DNA of 64,000 nucleotides from Clostridium sp. OF03-18AA (GCF_003478035.1 NZ_QUEP01000001.1:124001-188000); one strand, 5' to 3'; positions 1-9,014 are shown, counted from the stretch's first letter. Notes: a model not told the origin generated them from the sequence alone. Numbers and translations are program-made.

Positions 1-1
1 C

Positions 2-499
2 CGGATGCTGGAACTGATCCATTTTTCGGATATTTCCGGGTATGAGGATGTGAAAAAAGAATTTGACCGGGTTCTCTCTGAAAAGAGAATGCAGCCGGAT
101 GCGGTCCGCCTGGTGTCACCCGGCATGATCGCGAAGTTTTTCCGGTCCGGGATCGCCGGCCGGATGAAGATGGCAGACAGGCAGGGAAAACTGAGAAAAG
201 AGAGCCAGTTTATCCTTGGAATTCCGGCCCGGGAGATGAAAGCGGCGGATTCGAATGAACTCGTTCTGATTCAGGGAATCATCGATGCATGGTTTGAGGA
301 GAAGGACGGACTTGTGATCGTAGACTATAAAACCGATAGAGTGAAGGAAGGGGAAGAACAGACTCTTCTGGACCATTATCAGGTCCAGCTTCAGTATTAT
401 GCCCGGGCGCTCTCCCAGATCACAGGAAAAAGAGTGAAGGAAGCGGTCATCTATTCCCTGACGATCCAGAAGGAGATAAACGTACCGATCGGGCAGTAG
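2..499 (+). CDS. addA: AddA helicase-nuclease, C-terminal fragment
   Basis: This is the 3' end of a gene that begins left of the window. The roughly 165 visible residues carry a PD-(D/E)XK nuclease core: an Asp in GIIDAWF followed by VDYKTD, as in the C-terminal nuclease of AddA, the RecB-like subunit of the AddAB double-strand-break resection enzyme. The helicase motifs would lie upstream and are not visible. The gene ends at TAG 497-499, about 50 bp before a strong bidirectional terminator hairpin. The family call rests on the nuclease motif and the surrounding sequence only. Confidence 0.85.
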   Translation, partial: RMLELIHFSDISGYEDVKKEFDRVLSEKRMQPDAVRLVSPGMIAKFFRSGIAGRMKMADRQGKLRKESQFILGIPAREMKAADSNELVLIQGIIDAWFEEKDGLVIVDYKTDRVKEGEEQTLLDHYQVQLQYYARALSQITGKRVKEAVIYSLTIQKEINVPIGQ

Positions 500-546
500 A
501 GAAGGCAGCTGCGGAAGGCTGCCGGAGCTGACTGAAAAGGAAGGCT

Positions 547-578
547 GCATAAAAAAGACTGCCCGGCGCTTTTTATGC
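547..578. terminator. Bidirectional terminator between addA and ThyX-like gene
   Basis: An inverted repeat (GCATAAAAAAG at 547-557, CTTTTTATGC at 569-578) with a GC-rich loop has A/T runs on both sides. It lies between two convergent genes, so it probably serves both strands. Confidence 0.75.
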
Positions 579-586
579 AAACTTAT

Positions 587-1207
587 TTATTCCGCGATGA
601 TCAGCTCTTTCGCATACGGGAGAGATGCGATCCAGTCGCAGAAGGTGTGCCACTCGGTGAGCTTATGATTCTTTCTCGCGTGATAGATGTTCACGAGAGT
701 CTCATAGTTCATCGTGCAGGTGCGCATCTGGTTGTAGCTGGACGGGAGGAGCTGGATCATGTCGTACCAGTCCTCCTTATTTTTTCCTTCGTTCATGTAT
801 TTCAGACGGATCTGTTCGAGGCGGTCCACAACGGTCTGCATATAAGCGAGCGTATCCGGAGTCATATGATCATGGCTGAAATCATCGATGTCGAACGGTT
901 TGGAGTGGATCTTGTGCATGGTGCTTGTGGAGTTTGCGACGGTCGCCACTTTGTAGGTATCATATTCCTTCCACCAGTAGAGCGGAGCTGTAATGTCCAC
1001 GGAGACGAAGATCTGGCGGATGAATTTGCGGTGGTCGCTTCCGGCCATGCGGAGACGTTTCGCAAGATCGATGTCATTCGGGCCGAAGACGAAATTTCCA
1101 TCTTCATCGTAGCTGCTGTCCATGCGTGCCCAGCTGTTCATCGGGTTTCTTGCGCCGCGCATGGCGTTCTCGAAATTCATGACGCTTGTGCGTTCAAATT
1201 TTATCAT
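587..1207 (-). CDS. ThyX-like (FAD-dependent thymidylate synthase-like) protein, host copy
   Basis: A 206-residue protein. The segment GSDHRKFIRQIFVSVDITAP followed by WWKEYDTYKV and a Ser-rich STMHKI stretch resembles the ThyX core, but the textbook RHRxxS motif is not intact. I therefore call it ThyX-like rather than a proven synthase. Its neighbour across a divergent promoter region is dihydrofolate reductase, which fits a thymidylate role. AAGGAGA precedes the ATG at 1207. A clear paralogue is encoded by the phage at 42217-42873, sharing NPMNSW, VDITAPLYW and LLPSSYNQ. ThyX-like proteins of this length are common in Clostridia; catalytic activity is inferred. Confidence 0.65.
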   Translation of the reverse strand: MIKFERTSVMNFENAMRGARNPMNSWARMDSSYDEDGNFVFGPNDIDLAKRLRMAGSDHRKFIRQIFVSVDITAPLYWWKEYDTYKVATVANSTSTMHKIHSKPFDIDDFSHDHMTPDTLAYMQTVVDRLEQIRLKYMNEGKNKEDWYDMIQLLPSSYNQMRTCTMNYETLVNIYHARKNHKLTEWHTFCDWIASLPYAKELIIAE

Positions 1208-1298
1208 AATGGGTGTTCTCCTTCATAAAAAAGTCTGGCGGAAGAGAAAGCAGCGGAAGGATTTTCCAACCGCCTGTCCTGCGCCGGATGCTTTCCCT

Positions 1299-1327
1299 AT
1301 TATAACGGGTTTTGTGGGAGGATACAA
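1299..1327 (-). promoter_or_regulatory. Promoter of the ThyX-like gene
   Basis: Read on the minus strand: TTGTAT (1327-1322), a 17-bp spacer, then TATAAT (1304-1299). The AGGGAAA after the -10 box recurs after the folA -10 box in the opposite direction. Confidence 0.6.
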
Positions 1328-1399
1328 GATGAAAATTAGGAGGATCACATGCTTTTTGGGCTGTTCTTCTGGGCAGATCGGGAATGCGGATATGACAGC

Positions 1400-1428
1400 T
1401 TGCGATTCAGGCGTCTTTTCGCTATAAT
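1400..1428 (+). promoter_or_regulatory. folA promoter
   Basis: TTGCGA (1400-1405), 17-bp spacer, TATAAT (1423-1428), about 55 bp upstream of the folA start. Confidence 0.65.
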
Positions 1429-1482
1429 AGGGAAAAAAGAAAGAAGAGTGGCTTTGCCATCAATATAAAGGAGGAAACAGCC

Positions 1483-2016
1483 ATGAATATCATTGCGGCG
1501 GTGGATAAACACTGGGCGATCGGAAACAGGGGGAAACTTCTGGTGACGATCCCGGATGACCAGAAGCTTTTCCGTGAGGAGACAAAAGGAAAAGTGATCG
1601 TCATGGGAAGAAAGACGCTGGAAAGTCTTCCGGGCGGGCAGCCGTTAGCGGGGAGAGTCAATGTCGTTCTCACGAGAGACGAGTCTTACAGGGCAAAGGG
1701 GTGTGAGATCTTTCATGATCTCTCTTCAGCCATGGAATATTTAAAACAGTTTGCGTCGGAGAATATCTACATTATCGGCGGCGCGGAGATCTACAGGGCG
1801 TTCCTGCCGTACTGCGACACGGCCCACATCACATGGATCGACTACGAGTACATGGCGGATACATGGTTCCCGGATCTCGACAAAGATCCGGACTGGGAAG
1901 TGACGGCGGACAGCGATGAGCAGACGTATTTCGACCTTTGCTATGAATTCCGGCGGTATGAGCGCACGGGAAAGAAGGCTCTGGCATTGGGAGAAAAAAC
2001 AGATTCTTTGCTGTGA
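1483..2016 (+). CDS. folA: Dihydrofolate reductase
   Basis: A 177-residue cytosolic enzyme that reduces dihydrofolate to tetrahydrofolate with NADPH. It opens with the DHFR signature MNIIAAVDKHWAIGNRGKL, has the substrate-binding segment IPDDQKLF with acidic Asp, the cofactor motifs VIVMGRKTLES and VVLTRD, and the IIGGAEIY glycine pair. The length is slightly above the usual 160. AGGAGG lies about 8 bp before the ATG. It is divergent from the ThyX-like gene; ThyX and DHFR both act on the folate/thymidylate cycle, so the pair looks like a functional neighbourhood. The sequence shows no other regulation. Confidence 0.95.
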   Translation: MNIIAAVDKHWAIGNRGKLLVTIPDDQKLFREETKGKVIVMGRKTLESLPGGQPLAGRVNVVLTRDESYRAKGCEIFHDLSSAMEYLKQFASENIYIIGGAEIYRAFLPYCDTAHITWIDYEYMADTWFPDLDKDPDWEVTADSDEQTYFDLCYEFRRYERTGKKALALGEKTDSLL

Positions 2017-2246
2017 CGCATAAAAGTGATACAGAAATGCAGAAAAAACGCAAAACCGGAAGAATCGATGTTGCGTATCTGACTAAAAAATGTTACACTG
2101 AACTCAGTGTGTGTCAGTGACTTTGCAGACCCAGCTCCGATGGAGGGCGGGAGAATGATCTGAAAAGTTCTGTGTTGCAATCTGATTTCAGCTGCCGGAA
2201 AAGTCTTTTCGGCGGAACATGTTTGAGAAAACAGGAGGTATGGGAT

Positions 2247-3134
2247 ATGTATCCTATTTTAGAGGCAAAAAAGCTTGCGGATAAGATCTATCTGATGGTC
2301 GTAAAAGCTCCGAGAATTTCCGCAAACTGCAAACCTGGTGAGTTTGTGATCGTAAAGATCGATGAGAAAGGCGAGCGTATTCCGCTTACGATCTGCGATT
2401 ATGACCGCGAGAAGGAGACGATCACGATCGTATTCCAGACAGTCGGTGCGTCCACAGAGCGTATGTCCACATTACAGGTCGGAGATTCCTTCCGTGATGT
2501 TGTCGGACCGCTCGGAAACCCGTCTGATTTCGTAAAAGAAGACATCGAAGAATTAAAGAAGAAAAAATATCTGTTCGTTGCGGGCGGTGTCGGAACAGCT
2601 CCGGTATATCCGCAGGTAAAATGGTTAAAAGAACATGGGATCGACGCTGACGTCATCATGGGATCCAAGACAAAAGATCTCCTGATCCTCGAGGACGAGA
2701 TGAAGGCGGTTGCCGGAAACCTCTATGTGACGACCGATGACGGTTCCTACGGACATAAAGGAATGGTTACCGAGGTCATCAAAGAACTCGTAAATGAGCA
2801 GGGAAAGAAATATGACGTCTGTGTCGCGATCGGACCGATGATCATGATGAAATTCGTATGTCTCCTGACAAAGGAGCTTGAGATCCCGACAGTCGTAAGC
2901 TTAAACCCGATCATGGTAGACGGAACCGGAATGTGCGGTGCATGCCGTGTGACGGTTGACGGAAAGGTAAAATTTGCCTGTGTTGACGGACCGGAATTTG
3001 ACGGACATGCCGTAAACTTTGATGAGGCAATGAAACGCCAGCAGATGTACAAGACAGAAGAAGGCCGTGCCCTTTTAAAACTCCGTGAGGGCGAAACCCA
3101 CCACGGCGGATGCGGAAACTGCGGCAACGATTGA
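2247..3134 (+). CDS. nfnA: NfnA-type ferredoxin:NADP+ oxidoreductase small subunit (FAD/NAD and 2Fe-2S)
   Basis: A 295-residue protein of the ferredoxin-NADP reductase family also labelled sulfide dehydrogenase or dihydroorotate dehydrogenase electron-transfer subunit. Visible features in order: FAD-binding barrel with ERIPLTICD; nucleotide-binding GGVGTAPVYPQ; and a C-terminal [2Fe-2S] cluster site, C-x2-C-x11-C starting at MCGAC. It is followed 22 bp later by an NfnB-like partner, so the pair fits the bifurcating transhydrogenase NfnAB, which couples NADH and reduced ferredoxin to NADP+ reduction. I start at ATG 2247 because ACAGGAGGT lies 8 bp upstream; a longer in-frame reading to 2172 lacks a ribosome site. 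Confidence 0.85.
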   Translation: MYPILEAKKLADKIYLMVVKAPRISANCKPGEFVIVKIDEKGERIPLTICDYDREKETITIVFQTVGASTERMSTLQVGDSFRDVVGPLGNPSDFVKEDIEELKKKKYLFVAGGVGTAPVYPQVKWLKEHGIDADVIMGSKTKDLLILEDEMKAVAGNLYVTTDDGSYGHKGMVTEVIKELVNEQGKKYDVCVAIGPMIMMKFVCLLTKELEIPTVVSLNPIMVDGTGMCGACRVTVDGKVKFACVDGPEFDGHAVNFDEAMKRQQMYKTEEGRALLKLREGETHHGGCGNCGND

Positions 3135-3156
3135 TCGGTGATATGGAGGAAATGAC

Positions 3157-4551
3157 ATGGATGGAATGAAGAAAGTCCCGGTAAGAGAACAGGAGCCGAA
3201 GGTTCGCGCAACGAACTTTGAGGAGGTCTGTTACGGATATAATGAGGAAGAGGCTGTCGCTGAGGCGTCCAGATGCTTAAACTGCAAAAACGCGAGATGC
3301 GTTCAGGGATGCCCGGTCAAGATCGATATTCCGGCATTTGTAAAAGAAGTAAAAGAAGGAAACTATGCTGAGGCTGCAAAGGTGATCGGAAAATCTTCCG
3401 CACTCCCGGCTGTCTGCGGCCGTGTGTGCCCGCAGGAGAGCCAGTGTGAAGGCCAGTGTGTCCGCGGCATCAAGGGCGAGGCTGTTTCCATCGGTAAACT
3501 TGAGCGTTTTGTTGCCGACTGGTCCAGAGAGAACGGGATCGTTCCGGAAAAGCCGGAGAAGACAAACGGCATCAAGGTCGCTGTCATCGGTTCCGGCCCG
3601 TCCGGACTTACCTGTGCAGGCGATCTCGCGAAACTTGGCTATGAAGTAACGATCTTCGAGGCACTTCACGAGCCGGGCGGAGTTTTAACATACGGAATTC
3701 CGGAGTTCCGTCTTCCGAAACAGGGCGTTGTACAGCCGGAGATCGAGAACGTGAAGAAACTCGGCGTTGACATCGAGACAAACGTAATTATCGGCAAGTC
3801 TGTAACCGTTGACGAGTTGATGGACGAAGAGGGCTACAAGGCAGTCTTCATCGGTTCCGGTGCCGGTCTTCCGAGATTTATGGGAATCCCGGGCGAGAAC
3901 GCAAACGGCGTATTCTCCGCAAACGAGTACCTGACAAGAAGCAACCTTATGAAGGCGTTCCGCGACGATTATGACACACCGATCGCTGCTGGTAAGAAAG
4001 TTGCTGTTGTCGGCGGTGGAAACGTAGCGATGGACGCAGCGAGAACGGCTCTCCGTCTCGGTGCAGAGGTTCATATCGTATACAGAAGAAGTGAGGCAGA
4101 GCTTCCGGCAAGAGCAGAGGAAGTTCACCATGCAAAAGAAGAGGGGATCATCTTCAATCTCTTAACGAACCCGACTGAGATCCTGACCGATGAAAAGGGC
4201 TGGGTAAAAGGCATGGTCGTAAGAAAGATGAAACTTGGCGAGCCGGATGCATCCGGAAGACGCCGTCCGGTCGAGATCGAAGGTTCCGATTATACGATCG
4301 ATGTTGATACGGTCATCATGGCGCTCGGTACTTCCCCGAACCCGCTGATCTCCTCCACAACAGGCGGACTTGAGATCAACAAACATAAATGCATCGTTGC
4401 GGATGAGTCGAACGGAAAGACTTCCCGTGAGGGCGTATTTGCAGGCGGAGATGCTGTGACAGGTGCTGCTACCGTTATTCTTGCCATGGAGGCAGGAAAA
4501 GCAGGAGCGCGCGGAATCCACGAGTATCTGAGCGGTAAGAAAGCTGAATAA
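3157..4551 (+). CDS. nfnB: NfnB-type NADPH-binding subunit (glutamate synthase small-subunit family)
   Basis: 464 residues, annotated in databases as NADPH-dependent glutamate synthase. The N-terminus carries two Fe-S cysteine clusters (CLNCKNARCVQGCPV near residue 42, and CGRVCPQESQCEGQC near 88). Two Rossmann folds follow: VIGSGPSGL for FAD and VVGGGNVAMDAARTALRLG for NADPH. No glutamate synthase large subunit is nearby, whereas the NfnA-type partner is directly upstream. NfnAB is therefore more likely than GOGAT. AGGAGG-like sequence precedes the ATG. A hairpin terminator follows at 4617. Confidence 0.85.
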   Translation: MDGMKKVPVREQEPKVRATNFEEVCYGYNEEEAVAEASRCLNCKNARCVQGCPVKIDIPAFVKEVKEGNYAEAAKVIGKSSALPAVCGRVCPQESQCEGQCVRGIKGEAVSIGKLERFVADWSRENGIVPEKPEKTNGIKVAVIGSGPSGLTCAGDLAKLGYEVTIFEALHEPGGVLTYGIPEFRLPKQGVVQPEIENVKKLGVDIETNVIIGKSVTVDELMDEEGYKAVFIGSGAGLPRFMGIPGENANGVFSANEYLTRSNLMKAFRDDYDTPIAAGKKVAVVGGGNVAMDAARTALRLGAEVHIVYRRSEAELPARAEEVHHAKEEGIIFNLLTNPTEILTDEKGWVKGMVVRKMKLGEPDASGRRRPVEIEGSDYTIDVDTVIMALGTSPNPLISSTTGGLEINKHKCIVADESNGKTSREGVFAGGDAVTGAATVILAMEAGKAGARGIHEYLSGKKAE

Positions 4552-4616
4552 AAAGAGTTGTGCCTGACGGAGCGCAGATGCGTTCCGAAAGGCACCTGCT
4601 TGAGTCATCATGACAG

Positions 4617-4660
4617 AAAGAGCTGCCGTTGGAAGGGGATTCTTCCGCAGGCGGCTCTTT
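4617..4660 (+). terminator. Terminator after nfnAB
   Basis: Stem AAAGAGCTGCC (4617-4627) pairs with GGCGGCTCTTT (4650-4660) with one G-U pair. The stem ends in a short T run. Confidence 0.6.
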
Positions 4661-4740
4661 ATACTATCTGGCCCGGGGGCGGCAGGATGGGACAGCCGCA
4701 CCTTTTGCAGAGTTAATATACGAAACGGAGGAAAAAGAAC

Positions 4741-6123
4741 ATGAAGAGCCCCATGACCCAGGAACAACGCTACATAAAAATGACGGAAACCCCGATCTCC
4801 CGGCTGATTCCGAGCCTGGCGATCCCGACGATCATCAGTATGCTGGTGACTTCCATCTACAACATGGCGGATACATTTTTCGTGAGCCGGATCGGCACGA
4901 GTGCATCGGCGGCCGTCGGCGTGAGTTATTCGTTGATGTCCATGATCCAGGCACTTGGATTTACGCTCGGAATGGGAAGCGGAAACTATCTATCGCGGGT
5001 CCTCGGAAGCAGGGATGAGGAAAAAGCAGAGCGGATCGCTTCCACCGGCTTTTATTCCGCGATCCTGATCGGGCTCCTGTTCGCGGTCGTGTGTCTGCCG
5101 AATCTTGATGTGCTCGTGAGACTTTTAGGAGCTACGGACACGATCGCTCCTTACGCAAAGGATTATGCAAAGTATATCCTGATCGCGGCCCCGGTCATGA
5201 CAGGGTCGCTGGCAATGAATAACCTGCTCCGTTTCCAGGGACTGGCTGTCTACGCGATGATCGGGATCACGACCGGAGGCATCTTAAATATGATCCTGGA
5301 CCCGATCTTTATCTTCGGACTGGATCTCGGGATCTCCGGCGCCGCACTTGCGACTGCACTCAGCCAGTGCATCAGTTTCGGGATCCTGTTTTTCCAGAGT
5401 CTTTTGAGAAAGGACTGTGTGCACCTGAAACCGGGAAAAATCACGCTTTCTTTAGCCCTCTACGGTGAGATCCTTCACGGCGGGATCCCGTCCCTCTGCC
5501 GTCAGGGGATCGCGAGCATTGCGACTGCTGCGCTGAACCTTGCGGCAAACCCATTTGGGGATGCGGCGATCGCGGCTCTCTCCATCGTGAGCAGGTATAT
5601 GATGTTCATCGGCTCCGCCATGATCGGATTCGGACAGGGATTCCAGCCGGTCTGCGGCTTCAATTTCGGTGCGAAGCGGTATGACAGAGTCCTGGAGTCC
5701 TTCTGGTTCTGTGTGAAGGTCTCGGTTGTCTTTCTGGCAGTTCTTGCAGTCGGAAGTTTTGTCGGTGCGCCGCAGATCATGCGTGCATTCCGGAAAGAGG
5801 ACCTCGATGTGATCGAGATCGGGACCTGGGCGATGCGGTTCCAGTGCGTCACGCTGCCGCTGTCCGCCTGGATCGTCATGTCCAACATGATGACCCAGAC
5901 GATCGGATACGGGTTCCGCGCATCACTTGTCGCGTCCGGCCGCCAGGGACTTTTCCTGATCCCGGCGCTCTTCATCCTTCCGTCCGCATTCGGGATCCGC
6001 GGACTGCAGTTATGCCAGCCGGTCGCAGATGCGCTGACATTTGTCCTGGGCGTGGTGATCGTTCTTGGAATTTTGAGGGAACTGAAGGAAAAGCAGAGAG
6101 AAGAAGTGCAGATGCAGCAGTAA
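4741..6123 (+). CDS. MATE family efflux transporter
   Basis: A 460-residue integral membrane protein with about 12 hydrophobic segments in two homologous halves, the usual MATE length and layout. The N-terminal region IPSLAIPTIISMLVTSIYNM followed by DTFFVSRIG is the typical first-helix motif of the NorM/DinF family. Such proteins export cationic compounds or drugs against Na+ or H+. A GGAGG-type site precedes the ATG. It is the last host gene before the prophage; the substrate cannot be read from sequence. Confidence 0.92.
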   Translation: MKSPMTQEQRYIKMTETPISRLIPSLAIPTIISMLVTSIYNMADTFFVSRIGTSASAAVGVSYSLMSMIQALGFTLGMGSGNYLSRVLGSRDEEKAERIASTGFYSAILIGLLFAVVCLPNLDVLVRLLGATDTIAPYAKDYAKYILIAAPVMTGSLAMNNLLRFQGLAVYAMIGITTGGILNMILDPIFIFGLDLGISGAALATALSQCISFGILFFQSLLRKDCVHLKPGKITLSLALYGEILHGGIPSLCRQGIASIATAALNLAANPFGDAAIAALSIVSRYMMFIGSAMIGFGQGFQPVCGFNFGAKRYDRVLESFWFCVKVSVVFLAVLAVGSFVGAPQIMRAFRKEDLDVIEIGTWAMRFQCVTLPLSAWIVMSNMMTQTIGYGFRASLVASGRQGLFLIPALFILPSAFGIRGLQLCQPVADALTFVLGVVIVLGILRELKEKQREEVQMQQ

Positions 6124-6323
6124 AGGAATCCTGGACGAGGCGCAATTGCTGTTTCAAAAAGACGGAAATTTCTGAACCGGAGATTCTGCAAGATACGGTT
6201 GAGCGTGAAGTTTTTGATGATGTCAACAAGTGAAAACACGATTCGCGGTTTTTCCCTTGTTATCGCGACAGTCGCCAAGGTCTCGTGCAAGCGCGGACTT
6301 TGGTTCGTTGTTCGCATAAATAG

Positions 6324-6356
6324 AAAAGCCCGGGGAATTATGATCCCCGGGTTTTT
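6324..6356 (+). terminator. Strong terminator left of the prophage
   Basis: Perfect stem CCCGGGGA/TCCCCGGG with an eight-base AT loop, flanked by AAAA and TTTTT, so it may act on both strands. The preceding 200 bp (6124-6323) contain no convincing gene. Confidence 0.85.
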
Positions 6357-6565
6357 CGTATGATGCTTCGCAAGGAAGCGCCTGATTTTTTTAGAATTTA
6401 CCTTCATCAGCAGCCTGCTGTACGGAAACAGCAAAGACAGTAAAATAAGGAGTTTCGGGTATCAAAATTGACAAGTAAATGACAAATGAACGGCTATTCT
6501 ACGCCGCTTTATAGGCATGAACGGCTATTTTACCATTATGGTTTATCTCATCAAATCGAAATTTG
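6357..6565. other. Host-prophage junction with integrase-arm-like direct repeats
   Basis: The left attachment site must lie between the MATE terminator and the integrase stop codon, since the integrase is the outermost phage gene. The core cannot be fixed without the right end, which is outside the window. A 13-bp direct repeat ATGAACGGCTATT occurs at 6486-6498 and 6517-6529. The 31-bp period is about three helical turns, the kind of spacing used by integrase arm sites. Confidence 0.45.
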
Positions 6566-7819
6566 CTATGGCAATTTCTCCAGGTCTTTTCTTAACCATT
6601 CGACGTCACGTTCTGTATATGTGGATTCTGTAATATCTTGTATGGAATGGCCGGCCATCTCTTTTATTGCATACTCATCGATCTCTGCTTTTTTGCAGCG
6701 GGTAATAAATGTTTTCCTAGGATCGTGCGCACGATGTTCTGGATTGAGTCTCAGCTGCGCAACGACTTTTTTAAAACGGTTAGCGTATTTGTCATAGGTG
6801 AGTTTCCATGATCCGGAATGGGTCTTTCCTTTATCGTTGAGAAGATACTCGCTGCCTATGGATAATGCAAAGTCATAATTTTTCTTGACGAGATCGCGAA
6901 CTTTGGAATGGATCGGGATGATTCTCTGCTTACCTGCGTCAGTTTTCATGCCGGCCTGCATATACCACTGATCGAGATGTACTTCATCTAATCTTAAAGT
7001 AGCAAGTTCCTGTGGACGCCAGCCCATGTAGCATTGTATAAGTACCCAGTCCACATAAGGGACCTTGTAGACGTTCTCCCACAGAATTTCCATTTCTTTA
7101 TCAGAAAAAGCTATGTGCGGAGTGAGAGTTGCAACTGTTTCTGCGAGAACATCATCGGGAATATCGAATGCTCGTCCATAATTCATAGTGACGATCTCAT
7201 GTTCTACGGCATAGTCAAGCATAAGATTGAACATGGACTTGATTCGCGCCTTTGTCCCGGCTGAAGCGTACTTCTTTTCTCCCTTATTTTTCCCACGCTC
7301 TTCAATCCGAAAACCATCCTCCATGCACCCTTTTATGTGTCGCACCCGGACGTCTTTGACGCGCATCTTATAAACATCAGAGCAGTAAGCCCAGGCAGAG
7401 GTGATACTTCTTGTTGCACTGGGGGCGATTCGTTCAAAATATTCGTCGGTCCACAATTCATACAGCTGTGCAACTGTAATGTCTGCATCTAAGTCATAAG
7501 GATTTTTATTGTATTCCATCAAGGCTTCGTAAGCGTCGTTATAGGTTTTGAAAAAAGTTTTCGGTTTCAAAGATTTTAGAATAAATCGTCCCAATGGATC
7601 CCGCCCCACACATACTCGTGCTCTGAAGGGTTCGCGCAAATTCTTTCCTTTTATTTCTGTGATGCTGCCGAAGCCGTTCGGAAGCCGTTTCCGTTTTGCC
7701 GCGGGCCCGCGTCCTTTTTTCTTTTTTACAGCGCTATCAAGTGGATATCCGCAATGGGGACATGAGAGTGCTTTATCGCTGACTTGCAGCCCGCATTCGG
7801 GGCATTTCATAAGTGCCAT
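6566..7819 (-). CDS. int: Phage integrase (tyrosine recombinase) with N-terminal zinc ribbon
   Basis: 417 residues. The N-terminus MALMKCPECG ... CPHCGYPL is a double CxxC zinc ribbon, followed by a basic linker and an arm-binding/SAM-like domain. The C-terminal catalytic domain shows GWRPQEL (first Arg), HDPRKTF (HxxR), AGHSIQD (His) and the nucleophile Tyr in STYTERDVEWL. The enzyme integrates and excises the phage genome. I start at ATG 7819 because AGGAGG lies 9 bp upstream; the frame stays open further but without a ribosome site. It is the outermost gene of the phage and is transcribed toward the host junction. Confidence 0.93.
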   Translation of the reverse strand: MALMKCPECGLQVSDKALSCPHCGYPLDSAVKKKKGRGPAAKRKRLPNGFGSITEIKGKNLREPFRARVCVGRDPLGRFILKSLKPKTFFKTYNDAYEALMEYNKNPYDLDADITVAQLYELWTDEYFERIAPSATRSITSAWAYCSDVYKMRVKDVRVRHIKGCMEDGFRIEERGKNKGEKKYASAGTKARIKSMFNLMLDYAVEHEIVTMNYGRAFDIPDDVLAETVATLTPHIAFSDKEMEILWENVYKVPYVDWVLIQCYMGWRPQELATLRLDEVHLDQWYMQAGMKTDAGKQRIIPIHSKVRDLVKKNYDFALSIGSEYLLNDKGKTHSGSWKLTYDKYANRFKKVVAQLRLNPEHRAHDPRKTFITRCKKAEIDEYAIKEMAGHSIQDITESTYTERDVEWLRKDLEKLP

Positions 7820-7946
7820 AGATACATTCCTCCTAAAAGGGTATAAGAAATACAGCCCTTGCCAGAATGTTCCAGAAATGCTATAATACAGTTGGTTGTG
7901 TATACAGTCTTTTCGGATTTTTATCTGGTAAGGACATTTATGATCG

Positions 7947-7977
7947 CCGTCCGGTGTTGGTAGCGCCGGGCGGTTTT
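7947..7977 (+). terminator. GC hairpin upstream of integrase
   Basis: Stem CCGTCCGG (7947-7954) with CCGGGCGG (7966-7973, one G-U pair) followed by TTTT on the plus strand. No plus-strand gene precedes it, so it may block antisense transcription or shape the 5' leader. The rest of 7820-8022 shows nothing else clear. Confidence 0.35.
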
Positions 7978-8022
7978 CCATTTTAACTTTAAAATAACAG
8001 GTTTCAACATTATAGTTAAAAA

Positions 8023-8478
8023 TCAGGTCTTGATTCTTATATCTATAAGTTCCTTCGGATATCCGGTACAGGCGCAGAACTGGTCGCTCGTGCAGCCGGA
8101 ATACTCTTGAAGCATGTCATCGGGAATCAGAAGCTCCGCAGCAAACTGGTTCGCCTCCCGTTCGATACCGGACGTAAGCAGGAGAGTATGCTTCTTGATG
8201 AATGCACAGTTCTCTTTTCGATGCAGGAGCGCATGACCGAGCTCATGGGCAACGACAACTTTAAACAAAGGGCTGTCAGATGGAATCTCCTCGTTGATGC
8301 AGATCCATCGTTTCCGCTGTACCAGTGTATAATATCCTGCTACATTACTAAGCGGCATGGTTGCGATTCCTATCCCGGCGAATTTCGCGATTGCGACGGG
8401 ATCCCGGCTGCCAACCATGCGTACATAGTACCGAACTAAGCGGCAAATCTTATGATCGATTGTTTCCAAATCGTCCAC
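8023..8478 (-). CDS. immA: ImmA/IrrE-family metallopeptidase
   Basis: 151 residues with the zinc-protease motif HELGH at residues 78-82 and a following acidic helix (ESGIEREANQFAAELLIP equivalent: GIEREANQFAAELL). In ICEBs1 and many Firmicute phages, ImmA cleaves the neighbouring XRE repressor to trigger induction; that role is inferred here from the adjacent repressor. It starts with GTG (8478-8476) directly after the repressor stop codon, so the two are translationally coupled. Expression would follow the repressor promoter at 9064-9092. Confidence 0.9.
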   Translation of the reverse strand: MDDLETIDHKICRLVRYYVRMVGSRDPVAIAKFAGIGIATMPLSNVAGYYTLVQRKRWICINEEIPSDSPLFKVVVAHELGHALLHRKENCAFIKKHTLLLTSGIEREANQFAAELLIPDDMLQEYSGCTSDQFCACTGYPKELIDIRIKT

Positions 8479-8910
8479 CTACTTTTCAGTTTTGTTCTTG
8501 TTCGGGTTATACTTAACCTTATTTTCTTTCTTGGTTTCTCTGATAATATACTCGAATGCATTCCGGATCAAGATCCGTGATGTCTCGTCGATTTCTTCCC
8601 CATCATAATATAATGGTCCGTTCTCGTTGTTCTCGAACTGTTCCATGACTTTATTGAGGGTCTTGGTGATGTCCTTTTCGTCTCTGGAGGTCAGCTCCGG
8701 GGATTTTTCTTTCGGCTCTTCTTTGCCGGTCATTAAATAGTCTAATGTTACCCCGAAATAATCAGCAATTTTCTGTAGCTTATCCTGCTTTGGTGTGTAT
8801 TTTCCCTGTTTCCAATTAGTGAGTGTTGTAGTTGTTACCCCGGTCGCTTTAGCTACTTTATAGGGAGTTACATGGTGCTTCGATAATAGCTGTTCGAAGA
8901 TTTCATACAT
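8479..8910 (-). CDS. XRE-family repressor (CI-like)
   Basis: 143 residues. An N-terminal helix-turn-helix is visible (VAKATGVTTTTLTNWKQGKY), ending in the typical FGVTLDYLM segment, then a charged linker and a small C-terminal domain. It lies in an operon with the ImmA-like protease and faces a Cro-like gene across four operator-like repeats, so it is the likely lysogeny repressor. The Cro-like protein at 9120 has a near-matching recognition helix (ISTATLSNWKNGNYV). That suggests both read the same operators. Confidence 0.9.
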   Translation of the reverse strand: MYEIFEQLLSKHHVTPYKVAKATGVTTTTLTNWKQGKYTPKQDKLQKIADYFGVTLDYLMTGKEEPKEKSPELTSRDEKDITKTLNKVMEQFENNENGPLYYDGEEIDETSRILIRNAFEYIIRETKKENKVKYNPNKNKTEK

Positions 8911-8931
8911 GGGATTCCTTTCCGCCTAAAA

Positions 8932-9014
8932 TAGCTTAGAAAAATTAGCTAATAAATATTGACAAGCTAAGATAACTATGCTATTGTATGAGTGTAGCTA
9001 AGATAACTAAGCTA
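8932..9014. promoter_or_regulatory. Lysogeny-switch operators
   Basis: Three related sites carry AGCTTAG/CTAAGCT half-sites: TAGCTTAGAAAAATTAGCTA (8932-8951), AAGCTAAGATAACTATGCTA (8964-8983) and TAGCTAAGATAACTAAGCTA (8995-9014). The last two match at 18 of 20 positions. A further half-site TTAGCTAAAG lies at 9079-9088 inside the repressor promoter. Confidence 0.75.
8959..8987 (+). promoter_or_regulatory. Rightward early promoter
   Basis: TTGACA (8959-8964), 17-bp spacer, TATTGT (8982-8987). The second operator lies inside the spacer, so repressor binding would block it. Confidence 0.7.

Noticed and set aside
575..1228. Long plus-strand ORF across the host ThyX-like gene
   Set aside because: It is the antisense frame of a gene with a good ribosome site and paralogue; it has no ribosome site or recognisable product.
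5502..6434. 310-codon minus-strand ORF over the MATE gene
   Set aside because: Antisense shadow of a clear membrane transporter gene; composition is Arg/Pro/Ser-rich as expected of a shadow.
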